NCBI RefSeq assembly: GCF_001419745.1
Contig: NZ_LIRJ01000070.1
Span: 1-41,846 of the forward strand
DNA: 41,846 bases
Source: Streptomyces silaceus
Lineage (GTDB): Bacteria; Actinomycetota; Actinomycetes; Streptomycetales; Streptomycetaceae
Direction of reading: 5' to 3'
The number at the start of each line of letters is the position of its first letter. The first letter of the stretch is position 1. The translations under genes were made by a program, and so were the position numbers. Under the pieces are notes generated by a model. It ran no database searches, had not been told where the DNA came from, and was given only the letters and a program-made list of their open reading frames with translations. Shown here piece after piece: positions 32,232-41,768 of this stretch.

Positions 32232-34694
32232 TCAGCGGCGGGGCAACGCCAGTTCGAACCACACGGTCTTTCCCGCGCCCGTCCGGCTCGTCCCCCACTC
32301 CTTCGCCAGGGTGCTCACCACGCGCAGCCCGCGCCCGAACTCGTCGCCGGGGCCCGCGCTGAGCAGCGTCGGCAGCGTCTGGTCGTCGTCCTCGACCTCG
32401 CACAGGAGCGTCCCCGAGCGGACCAGCCGCAGATCGACCCTGCCGCTGCGGGCGTGGCGTACGACATTGGTGACGAGCTCGCTGACGAGCAGCTCGGCGG
32501 TGTCGCCCAGGGCCTCCAGCGACCAGGCCCGCAGCTGTTCGCGGACCAGTTCGCGGGCCCGGCCCACCTCGCTGGGGTCGGGAACGAGCCGCCGGTGCGC
32601 GACGTCCTCGGGCGCGATGCCGTTGAGTCTGGCCATCAGGAGCGCCACGTCGTCCTTGCGCCCGCCGCGGGTGTTGAGGGCGCGGATGATCGTGTCGCAG
32701 GCGTCGTCCATCGAGGCGGCGGGGTGTGCGGCGGACTCGGTGAGCGTGGCGAGGCCGACGCCGATGTCCTCGCCGCGGACCTCGACGAGCCCGTCGGTGC
32801 ACATCAGCAGCCGGTCGCCGGGCGCGACCCGCAGCAGGACCGATTCGAAGGGCACGCCGCCGACGCCGATGGGCGCGCCGGTGGGCAGGTCGAGCAGTTG
32901 GCTGCGGCCGTCCTCGGCGCGCACCAGGACGGGCGGGATGTGGCCCGCGTTGGCCAGGTGCAGCTCGCCGGCGATCGGGTCGTAGACCGCGTACAGGCAG
33001 GTCGCCAGGTAGTGCTCGCCCAGGCGCTGCGCGAGGTCGTCGAGGTTGCGCAGGAGCTGCTCGGGCGGCAGGTCGAGGGCGGCCATGGTCTGCACGGCGG
33101 TGCGCAACTGGCCCATCATCGCGGCGGAGTTGAGCCCGTGTCCCATGACGTCGCCGACGACGAGCGCGGTCCTCGCCCCGGGCAGCTTGACCGAGTCGAA
33201 CCAGTCGCCGCCGACCCGGCCGAGCAGCGTGCCGGGCAGGTAGCGGGTGGCGATGTCGCAGCCGGACATCCGGGGCTGGATGTGCGGCAGCATGCTGTCC
33301 TGGAGGGTGTCGGCGACGCTCTCCTGATACGTGTACATGCGGGCGTTGTCGAGCACGAGGCCCGCGCGGGCGGCCAGTTCGGCGCCGGTGACGCGGTCCA
33401 TGTCGTTGAAGACGGGCCGCTCCTGGTGGCGGAGCAGGATCATGAAGCCGAGCACCACGTTGCGCGCCTTGAGCGGGACGACGAGCATCGAGCGGTGATT
33501 GATCAGCGGGCGGATGTCCCGCTTCTCGAACTGGGAGGCGATGGCGTTGCCCATCTCCTCGGTGATGCGCGGCACGAGCACCGGCCGGCCCGAGGTCATG
33601 CACTGGAAGAACGGCGTGTGCGCGGGGAACGGCATGGACTCGCCGACCGGCACCACGTCGTCCCAGCGGCCCGGCTCGTCGGTGTGCTCGACGGCGACGC
33701 GGTGCCACAGGGTCGTCTCGTCCGGCGGGCCCTCGGGGAACCCCTCGCCGGCGACGACCTGTTCGCGCAGATACGTGCCGGCGACGTCCGTGAAGCGGGG
33801 CACGACCGCCCGGCTGACCTCGAGGACCGTCCGTGACAGGTCGAGCGAGGATCCGATCCGCCCGCTGACCTCGTTGAGGAACTCCAGGTGCTCGCGGACC
33901 GCAGCGTACTCCAGGTCCTCGGCCTCGTCGTTCGCGTCGGTCTCGCCGGGCGGGGTCGGCAGCCCCCGCGCCGCGGCCTCCGCGGCGCGCCGCCTGCGCT
34001 CCTTGCGCTCGACGCGGCGGGCCACGCCCCAGTCGGGCGTGACGGGCACCCGGTCGTGCCTGCTGAACTCCAGGACCGGATAGCCCAGTTCGAGGACCTG
34101 GGCGACGATGCGGGAGCTCTCGCCGACACTCATGCTCGGCAGGATCTCCGGGAGCCGGGCCGCGAGCTCCTCCGCGCCGGGGAAGTCCGTGTGCAGGGCG
34201 AAGGCGGGCACGATCCGCTCGACCTGATCGGCCTGTTCGCCCTCCTCCTGCTCCTGCCCCGGCTCCTCGGCCGGGGTCAGCCGCGCGGCGTCGGCGGCGA
34301 GCACGAGCAGCCGCTCCGGTCCCGGCCCGACCAGCGGATACGCCCACCAGAGGACGTCGACGCGGCCGCTCTCACGGCTCTGCCCCGGCCCCGTCAGCCG
34401 GGCGCGACCGGCGGCCGGGTAGCAGATGCGGCCGTCGAGGGAGGTCTCCAGGTCGGGGCCGAGTCCGTCGTACGCCCCGTAGGGCTCGCGGTCCTCGGGG
34501 ATCGCGCCGTGCACCGGGAGCAGATCGCCCACGGGACGGCCGACGGCGGCCTCCTTGTCCTCTCCGAAGAGACGGCGTGCCCCGACGCTCCAGTGCGAGA
34601 CGAGGCCCGCGCCGTCGACGACCACCACGGCCAGGGGAATGCGCCCGGCCGCGGCACTCTGCGTCACCGGCCCGCCCGGAGTGCCTCGTTCCAT
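32232..34694 (-). CDS. PAS-GAF-SpoIIE phosphatase with C-terminal anti-sigma kinase-like ATPase
   Basis: An 820-residue cytosolic signalling protein. A PAS fold spans about 15-130 ('PLAVVVVDGAGLVSHWSVGARRLFG'), and a Glu-rich linker follows. A GAF domain spans about 285-430. A PP2C/SpoIIE phosphatase domain spans about 455-680, with metal-site aspartates in 'VGGDWFDSVKL', 'VVGDVMGHG' and 'LLMCTDGLVE'. A HATPase_c (RsbW-like) domain spans about 695-820, with 'LVSELVTNVVRHA' and 'EFGRGLRVV'. Such fusions are common in Streptomyces and balance anti-sigma/anti-anti-sigma switches in response to small ligands, redox or light. ATG 34694 has GGAAGGAG seven bases upstream. Confidence 0.92.
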   Translation of the reverse strand: MERGTPGGPVTQSAAAGRIPLAVVVVDGAGLVSHWSVGARRLFGEDKEAAVGRPVGDLLPVHGAIPEDREPYGAYDGLGPDLETSLDGRICYPAAGRARLTGPGQSRESGRVDVLWWAYPLVGPGPERLLVLAADAARLTPAEEPGQEQEEGEQADQVERIVPAFALHTDFPGAEELAARLPEILPSMSVGESSRIVAQVLELGYPVLEFSRHDRVPVTPDWGVARRVERKERRRRAAEAAARGLPTPPGETDANDEAEDLEYAAVREHLEFLNEVSGRIGSSLDLSRTVLEVSRAVVPRFTDVAGTYLREQVVAGEGFPEGPPDETTLWHRVAVEHTDEPGRWDDVVPVGESMPFPAHTPFFQCMTSGRPVLVPRITEEMGNAIASQFEKRDIRPLINHRSMLVVPLKARNVVLGFMILLRHQERPVFNDMDRVTGAELAARAGLVLDNARMYTYQESVADTLQDSMLPHIQPRMSGCDIATRYLPGTLLGRVGGDWFDSVKLPGARTALVVGDVMGHGLNSAAMMGQLRTAVQTMAALDLPPEQLLRNLDDLAQRLGEHYLATCLYAVYDPIAGELHLANAGHIPPVLVRAEDGRSQLLDLPTGAPIGVGGVPFESVLLRVAPGDRLLMCTDGLVEVRGEDIGVGLATLTESAAHPAASMDDACDTIIRALNTRGGRKDDVALLMARLNGIAPEDVAHRRLVPDPSEVGRARELVREQLRAWSLEALGDTAELLVSELVTNVVRHARSGRVDLRLVRSGTLLCEVEDDDQTLPTLLSAGPGDEFGRGLRVVSTLAKEWGTSRTGAGKTVWFELALPRR

Positions 34695-34835
34695 GGCCCT
34701 GCTCCTTCCCACGGCAGCGCAAGATCTGGGCCGCCACCAACCCACGTTACGACCGCGGCCGGTCGCTGTGCGGGGCAATGCGTGAAATTGGCATCGGGCC
34801 GGGGTACCGGCGCACGCCCCCTCCCTGACGGAGTC

Positions 34836-37271
34836 TCAGTCCTCGTGCCCGAGCTGAAGATCCCGCTCGGTGCGGCCGCCGCCCGCGACCTGGAGGACCG
34901 TGGCGACCGGCGGGTAGCCCGCGGCGATGACCGTGTACTCGCCGGACGACAGGTCGACGAAGCGGAACGTGCCGTCCGTCCCGGTGGTCAGGGTGTCCAC
35001 GACGTTGCCCGCCGCGTCGAGCAGCGTCACGCGCGCGTCCTCCACGGGCCGCCCGCCGCTGGCCCGCACGGTGCCCCGCAGCACGGCGCCGCCCGCGAGC
35101 TCCACGTCCTGGCGGGTCTCGCGCGAGGCCTGCACGCTGACGGGCAGCGCGGCGGGCCGGTAGGCGGGGGCGCTCGCCGCGAGCGTGTACTCGCCGGCCA
35201 CCAGCTCCGAGATGACGTAGCCGCCCTCGCGCCCGCTGCGGGTGGTGGCGACGACCTCGCCGCGGACGTCGGTGAGGGTGACGGCGGCGTCCCTGACGGG
35301 CGTCCCGTCGGCGGTCAGGACGGCGCCCGCGAGGCGTCCGGCACCGCCGAGGACCACGTCGAGGTCGACGGGCCGCTCGCCGACGGTGACGGTGACGGCC
35401 TGCGGCTGGTGCCCGCCGGCGGCGGCGATCAGCACGAACGAGCCGGCGCCCGGCGTGGCCAGGGCGTACCGCCCGTCGTCGCCGCTCGCGCCGCGCCCGA
35501 TCTGCTGTCCGGCCACGTCGATGAGGGTGAGGGCGGCGCGGGGCACCACGGTGCCGTCGGGGTGCTGCACGGTGCCGCAGACGGGGACCCCGGCGGCGTA
35601 CGTCGCCGTACGGGCCTGGGGCACCGGCGCGGGCTCGGCGGTGGGTGCGTTGTGGGAGGCGGCGCTGGACAACAGGGGGGTCTCCTTGAGGAAGAAGGCG
35701 AGCAGCGTGCCGACGACGAGCACCGGCACCAGGTAGAGGAAGATCCGCGGCATCGCGTCGGCATAGGCCTGGATGTAGCCGTCGCGCAGCGGCGCGGGCA
35801 GCGTGTGGACGAGCTGCGGGGTGATGGACTCCGGGTCGGGCAGCGAGCCATTCGCGGCCGCGCCGGCGGGGAGCCGGTCCTTGAGGGCGTCGGCGAGCCG
35901 GTCCGCGAGCAGCGTGCCGAAGATCGCGGCGCCCACGCTGCCGCCGATCTGCCGGAAGTAGTTGTGCGCGCTGGTGGCGGTGCCCAGGTCGGAGGAGCGG
36001 ACCGCGTTCTGCACGGCGAGGATCAGGACGGGCATGACCAGGCCGATGCCCGCGCCCAGGACGCCCATCCAGACGCTGTACTGCCAGCGGGGCGTGTCGA
36101 CCTCCAGACGCGAGAGCAGCCACATGCCGGCGACGGACAGGACCCCGCCGAGGATCGGGTAGACGCGATAGCGCCCGGTGTGGCTGATCAGCTGGCCGGA
36201 GATGACGGACGCGCCGACGACGCCGCCCATCATCGGCAGCATGAGGAGGCCGGACTCGGTGGCGCTCGCGCCGTCGACCATCTGCAGGAAGGTCGGCAGA
36301 TAACTGGCCGCTCCGAAGAGGGCGACTCCGGTGACCACGCCTACGAGAGCGGTGATGTTGAAGACCGGATCACGGAAGAGCCGCAGCGGGATGATCGGTT
36401 CTGCCGCGTACTTCTCGGCGACGAGGAAGAGCACACTGGCGACGACGGCACCGGCGCCGAGCCCCAGGATGACGCGGTCGTCCCACGCGTACTCGATGCC
36501 GCCCCAGCTGGTCAGGAGCACCAGGCAGGTGGACGCGGCGGCGAGCAGCAGCGCGCCGAGCACGTCGAGCCGGGCCCTGGTGGCGGGCTTGGGCAGCTTG
36601 AGGACGAGCGTGACGACGAGCAGGGTGACGATCCCGAACGGCACGTTGAAGTAGAAGCACCAGCGCCAGGACGCGTGGTCGGTGAAGAAGCCGCCGAGCA
36701 GCGGTCCCGCGACCGACGCGAGGCCGAACGAGGCGCCGATCAGGCCCATGTAGCGGCCGCGTTCCCGGGGCGGCACGATGTCCGCGATGATCGCCTGTAC
36801 GCCGATCATGAGGCCGCCCGCGCCGACGCCCTGGATCGCGCGGAAGGCGATGAGCTGGTCCATCGTCCGCGACCAGCCGGCGAGCGCCGAGCCGATGATG
36901 AAGACGACGATCGCGAACTGGAAGACGCCCTTGCGTCCGAAGAGGTCGCCGAGCTTGCCGTAGATGGGCAGGCCGACGGTGGAGGTCAGCAGATAGGCCG
37001 TGATCGCCCAGGACATCTTGTCCAGGCCGTGCAGCTCACCGACGATCTTCGGGAGCGCGGTGGCGACGATCATCTGCTCCAGGGCGGCGAGCAGCAGGGC
37101 GAGCATGAGCCCGACGAACACCATCCGGACGCGGCCGGGGCTGAGCCCCTCCAGCGTCGGCTCCGGGGGTGGCGGCGGCGTCCGGCCCGCCCCACGGTCC
37201 CCGGGCGCCGGCGGCGCCTCGGCCGCCGCGCCGTCCTGCTCGGCGACCTTCACCAGCGTCGTCCCGCCCAC
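34836..37271 (-). CDS. DHA2-family MFS multidrug transporter with C-terminal carboxypeptidase-regulatory-like repeats
   Basis: An 811-residue fusion. Residues about 50-540 form a 14-helix EmrB/QacA-type drug:proton antiporter, with motif A '[14 protein letters not shown]' and '[16 protein letters not shown]'. Residues about 565-811 hold three tandem repeats of about 80 residues, each with a 'G.V...DG.PV..A.VTL.D..G' start and a 'G.Y....L..GEYTL.A' end, the pattern of carboxypeptidase-regulatory/CNA-B-like beta sandwiches. GTG 37271 is chosen for its GGGGAG Shine-Dalgarno. With an even helix count the repeats would be cytoplasmic, which is odd for this fold; a missed helix would place them outside. 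Confidence 0.9.
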   Translation of the reverse strand: MGGTTLVKVAEQDGAAAEAPPAPGDRGAGRTPPPPPEPTLEGLSPGRVRMVFVGLMLALLLAALEQMIVATALPKIVGELHGLDKMSWAITAYLLTSTVGLPIYGKLGDLFGRKGVFQFAIVVFIIGSALAGWSRTMDQLIAFRAIQGVGAGGLMIGVQAIIADIVPPRERGRYMGLIGASFGLASVAGPLLGGFFTDHASWRWCFYFNVPFGIVTLLVVTLVLKLPKPATRARLDVLGALLLAAASTCLVLLTSWGGIEYAWDDRVILGLGAGAVVASVLFLVAEKYAAEPIIPLRLFRDPVFNITALVGVVTGVALFGAASYLPTFLQMVDGASATESGLLMLPMMGGVVGASVISGQLISHTGRYRVYPILGGVLSVAGMWLLSRLEVDTPRWQYSVWMGVLGAGIGLVMPVLILAVQNAVRSSDLGTATSAHNYFRQIGGSVGAAIFGTLLADRLADALKDRLPAGAAANGSLPDPESITPQLVHTLPAPLRDGYIQAYADAMPRIFLYLVPVLVVGTLLAFFLKETPLLSSAASHNAPTAEPAPVPQARTATYAAGVPVCGTVQHPDGTVVPRAALTLIDVAGQQIGRGASGDDGRYALATPGAGSFVLIAAAGGHQPQAVTVTVGERPVDLDVVLGGAGRLAGAVLTADGTPVRDAAVTLTDVRGEVVATTRSGREGGYVISELVAGEYTLAASAPAYRPAALPVSVQASRETRQDVELAGGAVLRGTVRASGGRPVEDARVTLLDAAGNVVDTLTTGTDGTFRFVDLSSGEYTVIAAGYPPVATVLQVAGGGRTERDLQLGHED

Positions 37272-37508
37272 GTACTGCTCCCCTCGTCGCGCCTGCGGCC
37301 GCCCATTTCTCGCATTACGCGACAACTGCGAGCAAGCGCGACGAGGTGTGTCCACAGCGGCCTTGTACGGCGTAAGTGCCGGTCGGAGCGCTGGGGCGCA
37401 CATCGGAGCCGAGCAGAAAACCACTCGAAACGGTGAGCGTGACAACAACCCTGATGGGCTACACGGGAGTTGGCAGGCCGAGGGGCCGGCCTACCGCGTC
37501 CGGCGGGG

Positions 37509-37952
37509 CTACTTCTCCAGCTCGGCGGCGAGCCTGCCGAGGACGGCGTCGTAGATCCGCCCGAGGCCCTTGGGCGCGAACGTCTTCTCGAAGAAGCCGC
37601 CGATGCCGCCCGCGCCGTTCCACACGGTGGTGACGACCACGCGGGACTGCCCCTCCCCGGCCGGGGTCACGCGCCAGGTCGTGACCATCGAGGAGTTGCG
37701 GTCCTTCTCGACCAGTTCGCCGTCGGTGGGCTCACTGACCTCGAGCAGGCAGTCGCGGATGCGCTTGCTGGTGGCCTGCAGCTTCCAGTGGACGAGGGTG
37801 CCCTCGCCGTCGCCGCCCTCCCGCACCTCGTACTCGCTGAAGTGCTCCGAAAGGAGCTTCTCGCGCGTGCCGTTGTAGTCGGCCAGCGCGTCGAAGACGT
37901 CGTCAGGCTGTGCCGCGATGATCCGCTCCGTGGTCGCCTCGACCTGCGCCAT
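37509..37952 (-). CDS. SRPBCC (START/Bet v1-like) family protein
   Basis: A 147-residue protein with the helix-grip fold. It starts 'MAQVEATTERIIAAQPDDVFDALADY', the usual first strand and helix of polyketide-cyclase-like SRPBCC proteins, and ends in the long C-terminal helix 'GLGRIYDAVLGRLAAELE'. No catalytic residues are recognisable; many members bind lipids or other hydrophobic ligands. The ATG has a GGAGGA Shine-Dalgarno. It is transcribed toward the MFS gene across a 237-base gap that probably holds the MFS promoter. Confidence 0.88.
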   Translation of the reverse strand: MAQVEATTERIIAAQPDDVFDALADYNGTREKLLSEHFSEYEVREGGDGEGTLVHWKLQATSKRIRDCLLEVSEPTDGELVEKDRNSSMVTTWRVTPAGEGQSRVVVTTVWNGAGGIGGFFEKTFAPKGLGRIYDAVLGRLAAELEK

Positions 37953-38059
37953 TGCACTTCCTCCAGCACTTGGTAACTCGGGGGTTCACGGAAAGCCAAC
38001 CACCAGGCATACCGGCCGCCCAAATCGGGTCCCCGGCGAAGGCGCGCGCACCGGCGGGC

Positions 38060-39322
38060 TCACCCGGGCAGCAGGCGCAGCGAGACCCAGAGCGCGAGGG
38101 TCGAGAGAAGCAGGGCGGCGGGGGTGGTGAGCAGTCCCAGGCGGGTGAACTCCCGCAGGTCGACGTCGTGTTCGTGCTGGTGGGCGATGCGGCGCCACAG
38201 GAGCGTCGCGAGGGATCCCGCGTAGGTGAGGTTGGGGCCGATGTTCACGCCGAGCAGCACCGCGAGGACGGCGCCGGGGCCGGAGGGCGCGGCCAGCGGG
38301 ACCAGGGCGAGCACGGCGGGCAGGTTGTTGATCAGGTTGGCGAGCAGCGCGGCGACGGCGGCGGTGCCGAGGAGCGCGGGCAGGGCCGTGCCGTCCGGCA
38401 GGACCCGCCCCAGGGCGTCGCCGAGGCCGTTGTCGACGACGGCCCTGACGACGACGCCGAGGGCGAGGACGAAGGCGAGGAACGGCAGCGAGGCCGAGCG
38501 CAGGATCGCCACGGGGGTGGTGCGGCGGCGCGCGAGGGCGCGCACGGCGAGCACGCCCGCCCCCGCAGCGGCCGCCCAGGCCGGATCGATGCCGACGGCG
38601 GAGGCCACCGCGAACCCGGCGAGCGTGGCGGCGACGGTCACCAGCGCGAACAGCGGCATCCGGGGCGGCTCGGCGGCGTCGGCGCCCTCGGCGGGCGCGT
38701 CCAGGTCGGCGGCGAAGAACCGCCGGAAGACGGCGTACTCGACCGCGACGGCGACCAGCCAGGGCAGCGTCATGAGCAGCGCGAAGCGCGTGAAGCTCAG
38801 CCCGGTCGCGGTGAACGCGAGGAGGTTCGTGAGGTTGGAGACCGGCAGCAGCAGGGACGCGGTGTTGGACAGGTGGGCGGCGGCGTAGACGTGCGGCTTG
38901 GGGCGGGCGCCCATGCGGGCTGCGGTGGCGAAGACGACCGGGGTCAGCAGGACCACGGTGGCGTCCAGGCTGAGCGCCGCGGTGATCACCGAGGCGAGTC
39001 CGAACACGGCGGTGAGCAGCCGCCGCGGCCGCCCGGCGGCCCACCGCGCCATCCAGGCGCCGCAGGCCCGGAAGAGCCCCTCGTCCGCGCAGAGCTTGGC
39101 GAGCACCAGGACGGCGGCGAGGAACCCGATCACGGGTCCGAGCCGTGCGGCCTCGTCGCGCACGTCGTCGAGCGGGATCGCCCCGGACACGATCACGACA
39201 CCGGCGGCCGGTACGGCGAAGGCGGCCTCGGGCCAGCGGAAGGGACGGACGACGGCGCAGACCAGGACCACGATCAGGGCGCCGACGGACAGGGACTCGA
39301 CGAGCATCCTCAGATCATGCAT
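38060..39322 (-). CDS. ArsB/SLC13-like permease
   Basis: A 420-residue membrane protein with about 11-12 hydrophobic segments, of the arsenite/citrate (ion transporter) superfamily. Characteristic stretches are 'SLDATVVLLTPVVFATA', 'LSNTASLLLPVSNLTNLL' and the mirrored 'NLINNLPAVLALVPLAA' and 'GVNIGPNLTYAGSLATLLW', the inverted-repeat hairpin motifs of the family. There is no arsenic regulator or reductase nearby, so arsenite export is not supported by context. The ATG at 39322 is used; an in-frame ATG at 39307 is equally plausible. Confidence 0.85.
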   Translation of the reverse strand: MHDLRMLVESLSVGALIVVLVCAVVRPFRWPEAAFAVPAAGVVIVSGAIPLDDVRDEAARLGPVIGFLAAVLVLAKLCADEGLFRACGAWMARWAAGRPRRLLTAVFGLASVITAALSLDATVVLLTPVVFATAARMGARPKPHVYAAAHLSNTASLLLPVSNLTNLLAFTATGLSFTRFALLMTLPWLVAVAVEYAVFRRFFAADLDAPAEGADAAEPPRMPLFALVTVAATLAGFAVASAVGIDPAWAAAAGAGVLAVRALARRRTTPVAILRSASLPFLAFVLALGVVVRAVVDNGLGDALGRVLPDGTALPALLGTAAVAALLANLINNLPAVLALVPLAAPSGPGAVLAVLLGVNIGPNLTYAGSLATLLWRRIAHQHEHDVDLREFTRLGLLTTPAALLLSTLALWVSLRLLPG

Positions 39323-39372
39323 CGCGCACGGGCACCGCCGGGCGGCGGGCCGGGGTTGTGGCGTGGGTGGGG

Positions 39373-39430
39373 GCGAGCGCCGACGGCGGCCTCAAGCCTC
39401 CGCGAGCGCCGACGCCGGCCTCAGGCCCCC
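39373..39430 (+). repeat. Two tandem copies of a 29-base unit
   Basis: The unit starting GCGAGCGCCGACG occurs at 39373-39401 and 39402-39430 with four differences. A third partial copy (GCGAGCGGG) begins at 39431 inside the gene fragment. The repeat therefore overlaps the end of the fragment at 39421 and may have arisen from it by slippage. Confidence 0.7.
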
Positions 39431-39642
39431 GCGAGCGGGATGACGGTGCGGTACGTGCCGCCGGGCGTCCGGCGGGGCGGTGCGTCGGCGCACCGGACGG
39501 TGACGTTGCCGAGTCCCTGTTCAGCGAGCTGGCGGGTCGGCTCCTCGCGCACGGCCCGCCACACGCGCTCGGGCTCGGCGCCCGCGGCCGGGAGCAGCCG
39601 TACCCGCAGCGTCGCCGGGGCGGTCCGCTCGGCCTGGAACAC
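39421..39642 (-). pseudogene. C-terminal fragment of a phenylacetate-CoA-ligase/CoF-synthetase-like gene
   Basis: About 73 codons translate to 'LRVRLLPAAGAEPERVWRAV', then 'TPGGTYRTVIPLAG'. This resembles the last mini-domain of the phenylacetate-CoA ligase/coenzyme F390 synthetase family, where 'PPRTPGGKxRxVIP' closes the protein. The other 350 or so residues are absent, and upstream lies the promoter of the divergent radical SAM gene. It is probably a relic; a free-standing small protein read from GTG 39642 cannot be ruled out. Confidence 0.5.
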
Positions 39643-39694
39643 CTCGATCCCGGGCCGTCTCCCTGTTCTCGGGTATCCAGTCGCACGATCAAGG

Positions 39695-39706
39695 GAACAT
39701 GTGTTC
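39695..39706. promoter_or_regulatory. LexA (SOS) box-like GAACATGTGTTC
   Basis: A perfect GAAC-N4-GTTC palindrome fits the actinobacterial SOS box GAAC-RNRY-GTTY. It lies 32 bases upstream of the radical SAM ATG and abuts a TATTCT -10-like element, so bound LexA would block the promoter. Confidence 0.7.
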
Positions 39707-39738
39707 TATTCTGTGGCCAGAGCTACCGAGGAGGCGTC

Positions 39739-40776
39739 ATGCGCTGGGAGAACCTCTCCGACGGGCCGCGCCAGGCGACCGCCGACGCCGCCCTGTTCGG
39801 CGCGGACGCGGTGCGCACGAGAACGTTCGACACCCCCGAGTTCCGGGGGATCACCTTCCACGAGATCCGGGCCAGGTCGATCGTGAACCGTGTGCCGGGC
39901 GCGTCCCGCATGCCGTTCGAATGGACGGTCAACCCCTACCGGGGCTGCACGCACGCGTGCGTCTACTGTTTCGCGCGCAAGACGCACAGCTACCTCGACC
40001 TGGACACCGGCCTCGGCTTCGACAGCCAGATCGTCGTCAAGGTCAACGCGGCCGAGGTGCTGCGGCGCCAGCTCGCCTCGCCCCGCTGGCACGGCGACCA
40101 CATCGCCATGGGCACGAACGTGGACTGCTACCAGCGCGCGGAGGGCCGCTACCGCCTGATGCCGGGGATCATCGGGGCGCTGCGCGACCGCGGCAACCCC
40201 TTCTCGATCCTGACCAAGGGCACGCTGATCCTGCGCGACCTCGACCTGCTGCGCCAGGCGGCCGCGGTGACCGACGTGGGGATCTCCGTGTCCGTCGGCT
40301 TCACCGACCACGAGCTGTGGCGCACGGTCGAACCGGGCACGCCCGCCCCCGAGCGCCGGCTGGACGTCGTGCGCACCCTGACCGAGCACGGCATCGGCTG
40401 CGGTGTCCTGATGGCGCCGGTCATCCCCTTCCTCGGCGACCGCCCCGACCAGCTGCGCGCCACGGTGCGGGCCATCGCCGCGTCGGGCGCGACCTCCGTG
40501 ACACCGCTCGTGCTGCATCTGCGGCCCGGGGCCCGCGAGTGGTTCATGTCCTGGCTCGGCCACCACCATCCCCACCTCGTACGCCGCTACGAGCGGTTGT
40601 ACGCGGAGGGGGCCTACGCCCCGAAGTGGTACCAGCGGCGCGTCACCCGTCAGGTGCACGAGCTGGCCGAGGAGTTCGGCATGGGCCCCACGCGCGCGGG
40701 TGCCGCGCGGCGGATCCGCGCACCCGAGGAGCCGGCCCCCTCCCCGGCCGGTCCCACCCAGCTCACACTGCTGTAG
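39739..40776 (+). CDS. Rv2578c-family radical SAM protein
   Basis: A 345-residue radical SAM enzyme of the Rv2578c/spore-photoproduct-lyase-like family. The 4Fe-4S ligands are the three cysteines of C-T-H-A-C-V-Y-C near residues 71-78. 'FEWTVNPYRGCTHACVYCFARKTHSYL' and 'GTNVDCYQRAEGRYRLM' are family signatures. The reaction is unknown; a DNA-repair role is often guessed. ATG 39739 has GAGGAGG upstream. A LexA-like box just upstream suggests DNA-damage induction. Confidence 0.92.
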   Translation: MRWENLSDGPRQATADAALFGADAVRTRTFDTPEFRGITFHEIRARSIVNRVPGASRMPFEWTVNPYRGCTHACVYCFARKTHSYLDLDTGLGFDSQIVVKVNAAEVLRRQLASPRWHGDHIAMGTNVDCYQRAEGRYRLMPGIIGALRDRGNPFSILTKGTLILRDLDLLRQAAAVTDVGISVSVGFTDHELWRTVEPGTPAPERRLDVVRTLTEHGIGCGVLMAPVIPFLGDRPDQLRATVRAIAASGATSVTPLVLHLRPGAREWFMSWLGHHHPHLVRRYERLYAEGAYAPKWYQRRVTRQVHELAEEFGMGPTRAGAARRIRAPEEPAPSPAGPTQLTLL

Positions 40777-40812
40777 GCGGGCACTGTCAGCGGGATGGTC
40801 CACCATGGGGAC

Positions 40813-41211
40813 ATGAGCCGGCTCACGCACATCAGCGCCCCCGAGGGCGTCGCCCCCGCCACCGCCTACACGCACGTCGTGATGGGCACAGGGCGATTCA
40901 TCGCCATTTCGGGGCAGTTGCCCCTGGACGAGGACGGCGAGCTGGTCGGCGAGGGCGACGCGGCGGCGCAGGCCCTGCGGGTCTTCGAGAATCTGCGGCG
41001 CTGCCTCGCGTCGGCGGGCGCGACCTTCGACGACGTCGTGAAGCTCACGTACTTCGTGACGGACATGGCGCACATGCCCGCGGTGCGCGCCGCGCGCGAC
41101 GCCTTCCTCGACCCCGAGCGGCTCCCCGCGTCCTCCGCGGTGCAGGTGGCGTCGCTGATCGGCCCGCAGTTCCTGATGGAGATCGAGGCGTTCGCGGTAG
41201 TGGCCGAGTGA
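40813..41211 (+). CDS. RidA/YjgF-family protein
   Basis: A 132-residue Rid-family protein. It has 'FIAISGQLPLDEDGELVGEGDAAAQ' near 28-52, 'VFENLRRCLASAGATFDDVVKLTYFVTDM' near 57-85, and 'PASSAVQVASLIGPQFLMEIEAFAV' at the end. The arginine that binds the carboxylate of enamine substrates in RidA (in R-x-x-x-x-V) is not obvious: the corresponding site reads P-A-S-S-A-V. So it is probably a paralogue with another activity. The start at ATG 40813 gives the standard length; an in-frame ATG at 40795 is possible. Coupled to the next gene by GTGA. Confidence 0.88.
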   Translation: MSRLTHISAPEGVAPATAYTHVVMGTGRFIAISGQLPLDEDGELVGEGDAAAQALRVFENLRRCLASAGATFDDVVKLTYFVTDMAHMPAVRAARDAFLDPERLPASSAVQVASLIGPQFLMEIEAFAVVAE

Positions 41212-41732
41212 TCCCCGGCCTCCGCGTACGGGCGATGACCGAGGCCGACTGCGCGTCCGTCGCCGAACTCCGCGTCCTCGGCTGGCAGTCGGCGTACGCC
41301 GGCCTGATGCCGCAGCCGTTCCTGGACGCACTCGGCGTCGAGGAGAGCGCGGCGTGGCAGCGCGAGCGGTTCGCGCGGGGCCCGGGGCGCACGGTGGACC
41401 TGGTCGCGGAGCGCGAGGGGCGGGCCGTCGGCTGGGTGAGCTTCGGTCCGTCGCGCGACGCCGACGTCCCGCCGGGCGAGGCGGAGTTGTACGCGCTGTA
41501 CGCGCACCCCGAGCACTACTCCACGGGCGTGGGCCGGGCCCTGGTCCAGGAGTGCGTGGCGCGCTGCGCGGCTGCCGGGCACGGCCGGCTGCGTCTGTGG
41601 GTCGTCGAGGGCAACACACGCGCCCGCCGCTTCTACGACCGCGCGGGCTTCACGCCGGACGGCGCCCGCGCACCGGACGAGGTGGACGGCATGCCCGTAC
41701 CGGAGATCCGCTGTGAACTCCCCCTGCGCTGA
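41208..41732 (+). CDS. GNAT-family N-acetyltransferase
   Basis: A 174-residue GNAT protein of the RimI-like group. The acetyl-CoA loop is 'HYSTGVGRALVQECV' near 98-112 (Q/R-x-x-G-x-G/A type), and 'LRLWVVEGNTRARRFYDRAGF' near 122-142 is the conserved beta5-alpha4 part. GTG 41208 overlaps the RidA-like stop (GTGA). Substrate unknown. Confidence 0.88.
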   Translation: MIPGLRVRAMTEADCASVAELRVLGWQSAYAGLMPQPFLDALGVEESAAWQRERFARGPGRTVDLVAEREGRAVGWVSFGPSRDADVPPGEAELYALYAHPEHYSTGVGRALVQECVARCAAAGHGRLRLWVVEGNTRARRFYDRAGFTPDGARAPDEVDGMPVPEIRCELPLR

Positions 41733-41768
41733 CCGCCTCCTCGCGCCGGGCCCCCACGCGTCCCCCGC

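Noticed and set aside
33888..37436. Very long open frame on the plus strand opposite the phosphatase and MFS genes
   Set aside because: It is the GC-driven mirror of two well-supported genes. Its translation is low-complexity Arg/Gly/Ala/Asp/His without motifs. The same applies to the long antisense frames across 854-3900 and 5488-6618.
38060..39322. Arsenite resistance locus
   Set aside because: The permease belongs to the broad ArsB/SLC13 fold, but no ArsR-type regulator, arsenate reductase or arsenite site was seen nearby.
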